A DNA stretch of 64,000 nucleotides from contig CAZXOG010000004.1 of assembly GCA_964642315.1 (NCBI GenBank), positions 62,001 to 126,000 of the forward strand, given 5' to 3'. The position numbers were made by a program, and so were the translations under genes. The stretch is from JAGVDM01 sp964642315 (lineage in GTDB: Bacteria > Patescibacteriota > Gracilibacteria > Peribacterales > Peribacteraceae). Each line of letters begins with the position of its first letter. The first letter of the stretch is position 1. Below are positions 47,955-56,809 of this stretch, piece after piece. Below the pieces are notes generated by a model. That model did no database searches. It was not told the origin of the DNA and saw only the letters and a list, made by a program, of their open reading frames with translations.

Positions 47955-49109
47955 ATGTCGTATCTCTTCACATCGGAATCGGTCACCGAGGGGCACCCGG
48001 ATAAGATCTGCGACCAGATCAGTGATGCCATCCTCGACAGCGCCCTGCGCCAGGATCCCAAGGCGCACGTTGCCTGCGAGTGTCTCGCCACGACGGGGCT
48101 CGTGATCGTCGCGGGGGAAATGCGCACGAGAGGGTATGTGGATATCGCAGGAGTCACGCGCGAAACGATCCGCGAGATCGGCTACGACGATGCGAACTAT
48201 GGGTTCGATCACAAGGCGTGTGCCGTCATCGTGAGCGTCGGCGAGCAGAGCGCGGATATTCAGCTCGGCGTGGATGAAGACAAGAACGTCAAGAAAGAGC
48301 AGGGGGCAGGCGATCAGGGCCTCATGTTCGGCTACGCCTGCGACGAGACGCCGGAGCTGATGCCTTTGCCGATCTCCCTCGCGCACAAGCTCACCCGCAA
48401 GCTCGCGGCAGTGCGCAAAGCGCGCGAACTCCCGTACCTGCGTCCCGATGGCAAGAGCCAGGTGACCGTGCAGTACAACGACAACGGCGAACCGGAACGC
48501 GTGCAGTGCGTCGTCATCTCCACGCAGCATGCGGACGGCATTCCGCACGAGCAGATCTGCAAGGATGTTCGCGCCCACATCATTGAACCGGTCTGTGGCA
48601 AGTATCTCGACAAACAGACAATCTTCCACATCAACCCGACCGGGCGCTTCGTCATCGGCGGCCCTCCCGGGGACTGCGGCTTAACCGGCCGCAAGATCAT
48701 CGTGGATACCTACGGCGGCATGGGGCGCCACGGCGGCGGATGCTTCTCCGGCAAGGATCCGAGCAAGGTGGACCGCTCCGCGGCGTACGCGGCGCGGTGG
48801 GTGGCGAAGAACATCGTCAAAGCGAAGCTCGCCCGCCGTTGCGAGGTGCAGGTGGCGTACGCCATCGGCGTCGCCGAACCGGTTTCCATCCTCGTGAACA
48901 CGTTCGGCACCGGCAAGAAGGATGACATCGCGCTCGCGAAAGCGGTTTCCAAAGTGTTTGATCTCCGCCCCGCCGCGATTATCCGCGATCTCGATCTCTT
49001 AAAGCCCCAGTACCTTGAACTCGCGTCGTACGGGCACTTCGGCCGCGAGGATCTCGGGGTCCGGTGGGAGCAGTGTGACAGGGTGGAGGCATTGCTCGCA
49101 GCGCTGTAG
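47955..49109 (+). CDS. metK: S-adenosylmethionine synthetase
   Basis: Makes SAM from methionine and ATP. 384 residues; TSESVTEGHPDK at the N-terminus, GAGDQGLMFGYACDET near 117, GGPPGDCGLTGRKIIVDTYGG near 240 and GGGCFSGKDPSKVDRSAAY near 265, all canonical. The start ATG 47955 gives the family N-terminus MSYLFTSE. A SAM-I riboswitch precedes it and an intrinsic terminator follows it, so it is a single-gene unit regulated by its own product. SAM feeds the methyltransferase and the radical SAM enzyme in this window. Confidence 0.97.
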   Translation: MSYLFTSESVTEGHPDKICDQISDAILDSALRQDPKAHVACECLATTGLVIVAGEMRTRGYVDIAGVTRETIREIGYDDANYGFDHKACAVIVSVGEQSADIQLGVDEDKNVKKEQGAGDQGLMFGYACDETPELMPLPISLAHKLTRKLAAVRKARELPYLRPDGKSQVTVQYNDNGEPERVQCVVISTQHADGIPHEQICKDVRAHIIEPVCGKYLDKQTIFHINPTGRFVIGGPPGDCGLTGRKIIVDTYGGMGRHGGGCFSGKDPSKVDRSAAYAARWVAKNIVKAKLARRCEVQVAYAIGVAEPVSILVNTFGTGKKDDIALAKAVSKVFDLRPAAIIRDLDLLKPQYLELASYGHFGREDLGVRWEQCDRVEALLAAL

Positions 49110-49132
49110 GAGGTCGTCGGCCTAGTTCTCAG

Positions 49133-49167
49133 CAATGGAACAATGTGGCAATTGTTCCATTGTTTTA
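49133..49167 (+). terminator. Intrinsic terminator after metK
   Basis: CAATGGAACAAT, 6-base loop, ATTGTTCCATTG, then TTTTA. Perfect 12-bp stem. Confidence 0.92.
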
Positions 49168-49187
49168 TTGCTGATTGGTTGTTGCTC

Positions 49188-51680
49188 TCACAGCTTCCGC
49201 AACACTGCCCCTGGGTAGTAGTACTCCAGGATTTGTTCCGCTGTTTTCCCTTCCACTGCCTGGCCTCGCGCCCCGCAGCCAGACATCCCCACGCCGTGCC
49301 CCCGGAGCTCCATGCCCGCGCACCACGGGTCCGGCTTGGATGCGAATACTTCCGCAAAGGGGAAGTTCGCCCATCCGTTCTCCGCGGGGGAACGCGTGCG
49401 TCCATCATCGCTTGAGAAGTACGGGGTCTTCACGATGGCACCGTTCTTCATGAGCACGAGGCTGGCCGTGGATCGCACGGCGCGCACCCAAGCAGGATTG
49501 CCTTCTTCGAATGCGAGGCCGCCGTAGAGCTGGAACCGCGCCGCGCTGTCATCGCCGTCGTACGGCATGCCGGGGAACTTCCTGTTGCTTGGCGAAAGGT
49601 AGTGCGCGGCGTAGCTCCGCGCCGCCACGGCGAAGGCCCGCTGTTTCTCGTAGGGCTCGGTATCGGGCTCTTCCGCGAGGCCGGCGAGGTACGATTCAAG
49701 CGGGAGCTCATTGATGAGCACGAGCTGCCCATCCAGGACGCGGCATTCCACGGTTCCCCGGAAACGGTTGGCATCCTGCTGCCAGCTTGCGATGGTCACC
49801 GCGCCGCCGACTGCTTCTACCCGCACGGTGCCCTTTGCAATAACCGCTGTTCCTTGGCGTGCAACGCATGCACCTCCTTCGCGTTGCAGTTCAACCTGCG
49901 CGTAGGCATCGCGCTTCCCGTTGATCCGCAGGCCGCGTGCTGCGGCGAGTGAAGCAGTATTTCCTTGGTAGCCAAGCCGGATGCGGATGAGTGTTGTGCC
50001 TGCGGTTTCCGGTTCCGGAGCCTCGGTGGTAGCAGGGGCTGTCTGTGGCCGCGGGCGCACGATGCTCACTTGCGGGCGCACGGCGGCGCTCGTCGTCGTA
50101 ATGGCCGGCCGGGGAGCATCGTTCACCCGTTTGCCGGATGCAACCAGCGAGAGAGAAACATCTCCAATCTGCACGGAGTACGTTCCGGCGTCGCGCGGGA
50201 GCTGCACGCGCAGCGCGATGACGAGCGTTCCCCCTTTCCGCACGGCGCTCGGCAGCAGCAGTTCCTGCCGGACGCGCAGTTCCCGTCCTCCGCCGATATC
50301 CTGCCACAGCCCGATGCGCGAGTCCGACCGCAGCACGTCCGCAATGCGATCCTGCGGCTTGCCGGATGTATCCCCTGCGCGGTAGAGCAGGCTCACCCGC
50401 GCCTGGCCCCCCGGGAGCCCCGTAATCTGCGTGCTGCCGACTGCGGTGAGCGTAGCCGTGCGTTTCGACGATGTGCGGACAATGCCTTCATCTGCTTTTT
50501 TCCGCTGTGCGGGGAACCGGATGAGCGCACCGATGTCACCATCCCGCACGTGCCGGCGAATCTGCGAGAGGACTTCTGTCACGTAGTACCCCGGACATGC
50601 AGTGGAAACCAGCGTGCCGTGTCCCACAACCGGATCCATGCGCATGCCGTGGTACGAGACCTGTTTTTCAAGATCGATATCGTACTGACCAGCGAGATCG
50701 CGCAGGAGCCATTGCAGGCTTTGCATTTGATTCTGCGTGGGCTGCTCCACGTCAAAGTTCCCCATAAGGGCGATGCCGATTGTTCCCACGTTGGAGCAGT
50801 ACGCGTGCCCGCCGACGACGTACTTTCCACCGGCCCGCCCCTCGTAAATCTGTCCTGTTTCATCAATCACGAAATGGTACCCGATATCCCCCCACATCCG
50901 GCCATTTGCATGGTATGCATAGAGAGCGCGCATGCGTTCGTACGCCGGGCGTGTGTCGCCAGTCACCTTGAGGGCAGTGTGGTGCACAACGAGGAGCGTA
51001 ACGCTCGGCGAGTATGCTTGTGGCCAACGGTACTTCTCCCCGTCGCGGTTCTTCTCGACAGTTTTTGCCGTCTCGAATTCCTCGGGGTACTGCTCCTGCC
51101 ACTGCGCACATTGCTCCACTCGTGGCGATACGGTGTTCCCGCTGGTATCACCCTCTTCCTCATGTTCTGCAGTGTCAGAGCGTTGCGTGCCTTCTCCTTC
51201 AAATAGCAGCGATTCATCAGCGCCCCATGCGTTACGGGAGAGAATGCGCGGAGCACCGACCGGTGAGCGCGCGGCAACGGCGTAGTGCGGCGGATCCTCC
51301 GCGATGCGGATCGGGTGCAGCGTGTATCCGCGCGTCGTGCCGCGCACGCGGACTGCTGTTGTTTCCTCCGGGAAGATCACGAGGTTCGATTCCTTGAGCA
51401 GCGGGTCAAATTCCTTCTCGATTTCCAAGGCCTGCCATGGTGTCCACCGGTCGCCCTGCAGCGCACTTACCGCCAAGTGCATGTCATCGGTCGGCACACC
51501 GATGCTGAGCGCATCGATCGGGTTGGCGAATGCAATGCGTCGTTCGCTGCCGCCATCGCCTACACTCAAAGAGAGGAGCGCTGCGCTCAAGCTCACGAGC
51601 ATCCATCCTCTCGTGCGGGGCCAGGCAGAACGGAGTAACCGCATGGAGAGTGCGAGTATAGCAGTGATCGGCAATCGCAT
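49188..51680 (-). CDS. Secreted N-acetylmuramoyl-L-alanine amidase fused to SpoIID-like lytic domain
   Basis: About 830 residues. N-terminal signal/anchor (about 15-40). A PGRP/amidase_2 zinc domain follows at about 225-400: VVHHTA, DIGYHFVIDETGQIYEGR and the zinc-binding end VVGHGTLVSTACPGY. A Thr/Pro-rich middle and then a SpoIID/LytB domain (about 580-830): NELPLESYLAGLAEEP with the catalytic-type Glu, FAVAARSYAAHY and GHGVGMSGCGARGQA. Amidases strip stem peptides and SpoIID cuts the naked glycan, so one protein could do both steps. Start ATG 51680 follows a hairpin; longer frames would overlap the glycosyltransferase gene. Confidence 0.9.
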   Translation of the reverse strand: MRLPITAILALSMRLLRSAWPRTRGWMLVSLSAALLSLSVGDGGSERRIAFANPIDALSIGVPTDDMHLAVSALQGDRWTPWQALEIEKEFDPLLKESNLVIFPEETTAVRVRGTTRGYTLHPIRIAEDPPHYAVAARSPVGAPRILSRNAWGADESLLFEGEGTQRSDTAEHEEEGDTSGNTVSPRVEQCAQWQEQYPEEFETAKTVEKNRDGEKYRWPQAYSPSVTLLVVHHTALKVTGDTRPAYERMRALYAYHANGRMWGDIGYHFVIDETGQIYEGRAGGKYVVGGHAYCSNVGTIGIALMGNFDVEQPTQNQMQSLQWLLRDLAGQYDIDLEKQVSYHGMRMDPVVGHGTLVSTACPGYYVTEVLSQIRRHVRDGDIGALIRFPAQRKKADEGIVRTSSKRTATLTAVGSTQITGLPGGQARVSLLYRAGDTSGKPQDRIADVLRSDSRIGLWQDIGGGRELRVRQELLLPSAVRKGGTLVIALRVQLPRDAGTYSVQIGDVSLSLVASGKRVNDAPRPAITTTSAAVRPQVSIVRPRPQTAPATTEAPEPETAGTTLIRIRLGYQGNTASLAAARGLRINGKRDAYAQVELQREGGACVARQGTAVIAKGTVRVEAVGGAVTIASWQQDANRFRGTVECRVLDGQLVLINELPLESYLAGLAEEPDTEPYEKQRAFAVAARSYAAHYLSPSNRKFPGMPYDGDDSAARFQLYGGLAFEEGNPAWVRAVRSTASLVLMKNGAIVKTPYFSSDDGRTRSPAENGWANFPFAEVFASKPDPWCAGMELRGHGVGMSGCGARGQAVEGKTAEQILEYYYPGAVLRKL

Positions 51681-51682
51681 TT

Positions 51683-51710
51683 GTTCCTTTTGTCCGGCGA
51701 CAAAAGGAAC
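51683..51710. repeat. 12-bp perfect hairpin over the amidase-SpoIID ribosome site
   Basis: GTTCCTTTTGTC-4 nt-GACAAAAGGAAC. In the minus-strand message the second arm contains AAGGAAC two bases before ATG 51680, so the Shine-Dalgarno-like part is buried in the stem. Confidence 0.75.
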
Positions 51711-51750
51711 GCAAAAACGCCGGCGCGCCAAAGCCTCTCCACTTGCCCCT

Positions 51751-52914
51751 TCACCCCCCGTGGCGCGCCCCCCCTCCACGGAAACTTAAGCCGTGGATGG
51801 GAGAAAATCCAAGCAGGAGTTGTTCGTATTCTTCAATCATCCGGGGTAAGGCGAATCGTTCTCTTGCCGCACGCTCTCCCGTAGATCCGATTGCAGCTCG
51901 TACCGGGGGATCCTGCATATCTTGTATGGCTTTCTGCAGGGCTGAAACGGAATTCGCCTCCGCGACAAGCGCTTCACCTTCCTTGAGGTGCAGGGCGATG
52001 CCGCACGCGTCGGTCACGATGACCGGCGTGCCGAGCGCCATCGCCTCGGCCGCCGCGAGGCCGAAAGGATCGTGCTCTCTGGATGGGAGCACGACGCAAT
52101 CTACCGATTGGTAGAACGCGCCGAGCTCGGGGAGCCTGCGTTCGATCTTCACGCGGTCTCCGATTCCGAGCACCGCAATGAGCGCATCGAGCTGCCCCCG
52201 CTCCGGGCCGTCGCCGACGATAGTGAGAGTAACCTTCGGGAGGCCAGCAATTGCCCGCAGAAGAAGGTCCACGCCTTTATCGCGGGTGAGGCGAGCAACA
52301 CAGCCGGTCCGGAGCATTCCCGCCGCTGATGCATTCCATTCCCGGTGCGCGAAGCGCCGCAGATCAATGCCGTTGGGGATTGCTATAGTGCGTGCAGCCG
52401 GCCAGCCGATCTCCACGTAGATGCGCCGGCTGAGTTCCGACACGCAGACCGTGGTGGCGAGCTTGCTCGCCCGCAGGAGTAAAGGCAGCCAGGGATTCCA
52501 CTTGAGCCATCGCCCGATACGGTCGTGTTCCAGCCAGAACACCCGCATGCCAAGGCGGTCGGCGTATGCCGTGAGCAGGAGTTTCTCGCTCATGCTCAGC
52601 ATCACGATGGCATCAGGCTTCGAGTCGTTCTCCAGCGCGTCGGCGAGCTGGCGCTGCATGCCCCACTGCCGCCAGAGGAAGCTCCCTGCAAGCCATTCGG
52701 TGACCGGCGGCAGGCCGATATCCAGGGAACGTGCGGGAATCCCTGCCTCTTTGCACTGGGCAAGAAGCACGGGGCAGCTGCCGAGAAAGTTCACCGTATG
52801 GCCTCGCTCAATCAGCCCCCGCATGAGCGAGAGTGTTTGTACCTCAGCCCCCCCGTAGGCGCTTTCCAGTGGGAACCGCGTGAAGAGAATGCGCACGCGG
52901 ATAGCATACGGCAT
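51751..52914 (-). CDS. Family 4 glycosyltransferase (GT-B)
   Basis: 387 residues. N-terminal Rossmann half with YGGAEVQTLSLMRGLIERGHTV, linker, and C-terminal nucleotide-sugar half with LTIVGDGPERGQLDAL and the donor-binding EHDPFGLAAAEAMALGTPVIVT (E-x7-E motif). Retaining enzyme for surface glycans; sugar unknown. The start is ATG 52914 or GTG 52896, six codons further in, which lies a few bases after TATGCT. Neighbouring minus-strand genes encode a wall hydrolase and a small anchored protein. Confidence 0.9.
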   Translation of the reverse strand: MPYAIRVRILFTRFPLESAYGGAEVQTLSLMRGLIERGHTVNFLGSCPVLLAQCKEAGIPARSLDIGLPPVTEWLAGSFLWRQWGMQRQLADALENDSKPDAIVMLSMSEKLLLTAYADRLGMRVFWLEHDRIGRWLKWNPWLPLLLRASKLATTVCVSELSRRIYVEIGWPAARTIAIPNGIDLRRFAHREWNASAAGMLRTGCVARLTRDKGVDLLLRAIAGLPKVTLTIVGDGPERGQLDALIAVLGIGDRVKIERRLPELGAFYQSVDCVVLPSREHDPFGLAAAEAMALGTPVIVTDACGIALHLKEGEALVAEANSVSALQKAIQDMQDPPVRAAIGSTGERAARERFALPRMIEEYEQLLLGFSPIHGLSFRGGGARHGG

Positions 52915-52935
52915 TCATCATTCGCGTGACGATGT

Positions 52936-53361
52936 TTACCACTGCAAACCGAACCAACGTGCTATTTCCTCAATCCCGTACATCCAGAATGAACCCTCGC
53001 GATCCCAACGCTCGTGCCGCAGTACCTTCGCCTTGTCTTCCTCCGGCGCGCCGGCATGGAGCGATGCCGTGAGGTCACGCTCAATATCAACGGCGATCAT
53101 TTGTTTGAGTGTGGTGTATTGGTCGCGCGTACGGCTCACAATATCCTCGAAACGCTGCGTCCGTTCCTCCGGACTCACGTTTGGTTGTTCCATCGCTGTT
53201 TCACTCACGATGCCGTCCTCTTCCTGTGCGATGAGCGACGCGACGTTCATTGCGCCTTTCGTGGCGGTGACGGTTGCAAGCAGTGTCGTGCTGCCTGCGA
53301 AGAACAGGGCAGCAAGGAACACCTTCTTTCGCTGGTTGTATCGTTTTTGGTGTGTATTCAT
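52936..53361 (-). CDS. Small membrane-anchored hypothetical protein
   Basis: 141 residues. Basic N-terminus NTHQKRYNQRKK, one hydrophobic segment (VFLAALFFAGSTTLLATVTA) acting as anchor or signal peptide, then a charged helical domain with many Glu/Asp and a C-terminal WMYGIEEIARWFGLQW. No family recognised. It has a strong promoter (TTGCCA-17-TATAAT) with only eight bases to ATG, so it is likely well expressed and nearly leaderless. Confidence 0.75.
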   Translation of the reverse strand: MNTHQKRYNQRKKVFLAALFFAGSTTLLATVTATKGAMNVASLIAQEEDGIVSETAMEQPNVSPEERTQRFEDIVSRTRDQYTTLKQMIAVDIERDLTASLHAGAPEEDKAKVLRHERWDREGSFWMYGIEEIARWFGLQW

Positions 53362-53369
53362 CAGTTATT

Positions 53370-53398
53370 ATTATACATCAAATATTAAAATATGGCAA
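53370..53398 (-). promoter_or_regulatory. Promoter of the small anchored protein
   Basis: Minus-strand TTGCCA, 17 bases, TATAAT, preceded by TG. ATG 53361 is eight bases downstream. Confidence 0.8.
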
Positions 53399-53426
53399 TT
53401 ATCTGCTTTGCACGGTTTGGAGCTGA

Positions 53427-54731
53427 TCATTTTGCCGTGATCCGTTCCTGACCGGCCATGTACGGCCGCAGGACTTCGGGAACCGTAACGCTCCCGTCCT
53501 TGTTCTGGTAGATCTCCAGGATCGGGATGAGGATTCTCGGAGAAGCAATGCACGTGTTATTGAGCGTGTGGACGAAGTGCTTCTGGCCATCCTTCCCCTC
53601 GTACCGGATGTTAAGCCGACGCGCCTGGAAATCCCCAAGGTACGAGCAGCTGTGCGTTTCACCGTAGGCGTTTCTGCTCGGCATCCAGGTCTCGATATCC
53701 TGCATGAAGACTTTGCCTTTTCCCATGTCTCCCGTGCAGATGGTGAGGATCCGGTACGGGAGTTTGAGCGCTTGCAGCACATCCTCCGCGTTCGTGCGGA
53801 TTTCCTCGAACATGCGCAGCGCCTCCTCCTGATCTGCGCGGCAGAGCACCACCTGCTCCACTTTTTCGAACTGGTGCACGCGGTAGAGGCCTTTCGTATC
53901 CTTCCCGTACGTGCCGGCCTCTCGCCGGAAGCACGCGCTGTACCCCGCGTACCGCTTAGGGAGTTCCGTTTCCGGCAGCGTTTCATCCTTGTGGTAGCTG
54001 CACACCGTCACTTCCGACGTGCCGATGAGGTGGAGGCCATCCCCCTCGATTGTGGCACCCTTGGATTCCTGCCCGCCGACCGCATAGATGTTGGTTTGGT
54101 CCACACCTGGGAAGAACCCCGTGCCCATGAAGCAGTCGTAGTTCGCGAGGAGCGGCGGGCTGAAGAGTGTCCATCCTTTGCGGGCCAGCGAGTCCATGGT
54201 GAACCGCAGCACCGCATGGTGGAGGCGTGCGCCATCGCCCTTGAGGAAGTAGCTCCGCGCGCCGGAAACTTTGGCCGCGCGGGGGATATCGATGATGTCG
54301 AGTGCTTCGCCCAACGTCACATGATCTTTCGGCTCGAACGCGAACGTCGGCTGCTCGCCCCAGCGCCGCGCCTCCGCATTCTCCTTGTCGCTTTTGCCCA
54401 CCGGCACGGTGGGGTGGGGGATAGCGGGCAACATGAGCTGCATTTCCTTCCATGCATCGTCCGTCCGCTTGAATTCCTCCTCTTTTCCTTTGAGGGTTGC
54501 ACCAAGATCCTTCATTTCCGCGAGAGCGTCTTCCTTCTCCTTCCCCTTCATTGTCGGAATACGCTTGCTCACGCTGTTCTTCTTTGCGCGCATTTCGTCT
54601 ACCAGCCCCTGCAGCTCGCGGCGCAAACCGTCGAGCTTCAGGAACCCCTGCACGTCCACGGCGATATTCTTCTGCTTTGCGGCTCTCTCGTAGACTTCCG
54701 GCCGTGCGCGGAGATCATCGAGGTCGATCAT
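53427..54731 (-). CDS. serS: Seryl-tRNA synthetase
   Basis: Class II synthetase that charges tRNA-Ser; 434 residues. N-terminal long coiled coil (about 28-110) that grips the tRNA long arm, motif 2 ACFRREAGTYGKDTKGLYR, motif 3 TLNNTCIASPRILIPILE. The conserved serine-site Glu lies in QFEKVE. ATG 54731 (MIDLDDLRARPE) is the family start. No T-box is visible upstream. Confidence 0.96.
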   Translation of the reverse strand: MIDLDDLRARPEVYERAAKQKNIAVDVQGFLKLDGLRRELQGLVDEMRAKKNSVSKRIPTMKGKEKEDALAEMKDLGATLKGKEEEFKRTDDAWKEMQLMLPAIPHPTVPVGKSDKENAEARRWGEQPTFAFEPKDHVTLGEALDIIDIPRAAKVSGARSYFLKGDGARLHHAVLRFTMDSLARKGWTLFSPPLLANYDCFMGTGFFPGVDQTNIYAVGGQESKGATIEGDGLHLIGTSEVTVCSYHKDETLPETELPKRYAGYSACFRREAGTYGKDTKGLYRVHQFEKVEQVVLCRADQEEALRMFEEIRTNAEDVLQALKLPYRILTICTGDMGKGKVFMQDIETWMPSRNAYGETHSCSYLGDFQARRLNIRYEGKDGQKHFVHTLNNTCIASPRILIPILEIYQNKDGSVTVPEVLRPYMAGQERITAK

Positions 54732-54882
54732 CGAGGGGCAGCGTATCGCCGCGGTGGAAAGGCCGCAATCTATTCACCCCGTATTCCCGCATGCTCTGCG
54801 AGGGTAAAAAGGATTGCGGCGAAGCGCGCTGTTCCTAGCAAGGAATGGAAGGGAAACCATAGGTTTGCCTTCCGTGATTCAT

Positions 54883-54888
54883 TATAGT
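54883..54888 (+). promoter_or_regulatory. -10 box of the ABC transporter ATPase gene
   Basis: TATAGT six bases before ATG 54895; AGGTTT 16 bases upstream is a weak -35. Confidence 0.45.
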
Positions 54889-54894
54889 GGGCCC

Positions 54895-55629
54895 ATGCCA
54901 CTCCTTTCGGCACGGCAGCTCTCGGTGAAAATGCAGGAGCACACGATTCTCCAGCAGGTGTCTTTTGACATCGAACCCGGTGAAATCGTGGGGATTATCG
55001 GGCCGAACGGGAGCGGGAAAACGACACTCTTCAACGTGCTCTCCGGCTTCCTACAACCCACGCAGGGCACGGTACAGTTCCATGGCGAAAATGTGACGAA
55101 GTTGTCGCCAGCTGAGCGGGCCCGGCGCGGCATCGGGCGCGTGTTCCAGAACTTCGGCATCTTTAAAGACATGACATTGCAGGAGAATATCCTCGTTGCG
55201 CTGGAAGCGATGCCAGCGGAGAAGCGCAAGACTGTCGGGGACCTCCACGATGTTGTCCTCACAACGCTGGAAATGGCAGGCCTCAAATCCTATGGAAAGA
55301 AGAAAGCAGGTTCGCTCTCCGGCGGGCAAATGCGCCTGCTGGAGATCGCGCGGACTCTCGTCTGCGGCAAGGAACTCTTCCTTCTCGATGAGCCGACGGC
55401 CGGCGTTTCCCCGAAGATGACGAAGCAGGTTGCCGACATGATCCAGAAGCTCAAGGAGGAGGGAAAAACGGTGCTCATCATTGAACACGATCTGCCATTT
55501 ATCAGCAGAATCTGCGATCGGGTTATCGTCCTGGATGTCGGCAGCATTGTGCTCCAGGGAAAACCGAAGGAGGTGCAGCAATCCAAGGCGCTGCAGGAGA
55601 TCTACTTCGGCGCAGACCCGACAACGTAA
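54895..55629 (+). CDS. livG: ABC transporter ATPase, LivG type
   Basis: Cytosolic ATPase of a branched-chain amino-acid type importer; 244 residues. Walker A GPNGSGKTT near residue 36-44, Q-loop GRVFQNFGIFKDMTLQENI, signature SLSGGQMRLLEIARTL, Walker B LFLLDEPTAGVSP, H-loop IIEHDLPF. The 'TAGVSP' after Walker B and the C-terminal GxxL..GxP segment mark the LivG/LptB subgroup. Followed by the binding protein and two permeases. Only this ATPase is present; the usual partner LivF is not seen, so it may work as a homodimer. ATG lies six bases after a TATAGT box. Confidence 0.93.
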   Translation: MPLLSARQLSVKMQEHTILQQVSFDIEPGEIVGIIGPNGSGKTTLFNVLSGFLQPTQGTVQFHGENVTKLSPAERARRGIGRVFQNFGIFKDMTLQENILVALEAMPAEKRKTVGDLHDVVLTTLEMAGLKSYGKKKAGSLSGGQMRLLEIARTLVCGKELFLLDEPTAGVSPKMTKQVADMIQKLKEEGKTVLIIEHDLPFISRICDRVIVLDVGSIVLQGKPKEVQQSKALQEIYFGADPTT

Positions 55630-55636
55630 TAATTTC

Positions 55637-55665
55637 TTGTCAAATTCTGCCGGATCAGGGAGAAT
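55637..55665 (+). promoter_or_regulatory. Promoter of the binding-protein/permease operon
   Basis: TTGTCA, 17 bases, GAGAAT; ATG 55689 is 23 bases downstream. rnpB uses the same GAGAAT -10. Confidence 0.55.
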
Positions 55666-55688
55666 GAGCAGGAATTTCCCCATTCTTT

Positions 55689-56804
55689 ATGAGAAAACTC
55701 CCTCTCCTTGGCGCGATTGCCGCGCTCATGCTTTCCGCATGCCAGCCTGCGGAAACCGGGCCAATCAAGATCGGGTTCGTCGGCCCGCTTACCGGTGGCA
55801 TCGCCTCTATCGGAGTGGTCATGCGCAACGCCGCGGAGCTCCGCGTGAAGGAAATCAATGATGCCGGCGGCATCAATGGCCGCATGATTCAGCTCGTCAT
55901 CGAGGACGGCAAATGCACGGGTGCCGATGCGGCGAGTGCCGGCCAGAAGCTCGTGAGCATCGATAAAGTCATTGCGATCCATGGCGGCGAGTGCAGCGGG
56001 GAAACGCTCGCAATCGCTCCGATCACGGAGGAGGCGGGCATCGTGCTTCTCTCCCCGATCTCCAGCAGCCCGGATGTCTCGCAGGCCGGGGATTTTGTGT
56101 TCCGCAACTACCCGAGCGATGCGCTCAAGACTGTTGCGATGGCGCACTACTTCGCCGCGCAGGGCTACAAGCGTGTGGCGATTCTCTCCGAGAACACGGA
56201 TTTCTGCACGGCATTCAAGGATTCCCTCAAGGAGAAGCTCGGTGATGACATAGAGATTGTCTTCGACGAAGTGGTGGAACCGGATACGAAGGATTTCCGC
56301 ACGCTGATGGCAAGGCTCAAGGACACGGAGTTCGACGTGTTCTTCTCCAATGCAAACCTCGCCACGACGATGGGGCTCATGGTTCAGCAGTTCCGCGAGC
56401 AGGGGCTGACTCAACCGATAATTTCGCACGATGTCGGCGAGACGCCGGAAGTCGTGCAGCTCGCCGGGGAGGCGGCCGAAGGCTTCCGCGTCATCAACCT
56501 GCCGAGTGTCGGCGAGGAGACGGATTTCGGGAAGAAGTACATCGCCGCGTACGGCAAACCGGAATCCGCGATGGCGTTCGCCGCTCACAGCTACGATGCG
56601 ATGGACATCCTTGCGAAGGCAATCGCCGCAGTGGGAACGGACGGCACCGCGATGCGCGATTACCTGAATTCCATGGGCGAGTACACGGGAATGGCGGGGA
56701 CGTTCTCCTTCGATGAGAATGGCGATGCCCTCGGGTACAACTACGCTCTGCGCGAAGTGCAGAACGGGCGATTCGTCACCGCAGAGCTCATTCCGGTAGA
56801 CTGA
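55689..56804 (+). CDS. Branched-chain amino-acid type substrate-binding lipoprotein
   Basis: 371-residue periplasmic-binding-protein-type receptor (type I fold, Leu/Ile/Val family). Lipobox LSAC at residues 15-18, so it is lipid-anchored outside the membrane. IKIGFVGPLTGGIASIG and NDAGGINGRMIQLV are typical of LivJ/LivK. Substrate may be amino acids or amides; specificity is not readable. It has its own promoter, which would let it be made in excess over the permease and ATPase. Confidence 0.92.
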   Translation: MRKLPLLGAIAALMLSACQPAETGPIKIGFVGPLTGGIASIGVVMRNAAELRVKEINDAGGINGRMIQLVIEDGKCTGADAASAGQKLVSIDKVIAIHGGECSGETLAIAPITEEAGIVLLSPISSSPDVSQAGDFVFRNYPSDALKTVAMAHYFAAQGYKRVAILSENTDFCTAFKDSLKEKLGDDIEIVFDEVVEPDTKDFRTLMARLKDTEFDVFFSNANLATTMGLMVQQFREQGLTQPIISHDVGETPEVVQLAGEAAEGFRVINLPSVGEETDFGKKYIAAYGKPESAMAFAAHSYDAMDILAKAIAAVGTDGTAMRDYLNSMGEYTGMAGTFSFDENGDALGYNYALREVQNGRFVTAELIPVD

Positions 56805-56809
56805 ACTGC

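Noticed and set aside
53568..54887. 439-residue plus-strand open frame
   Set aside because: Antisense to serS.
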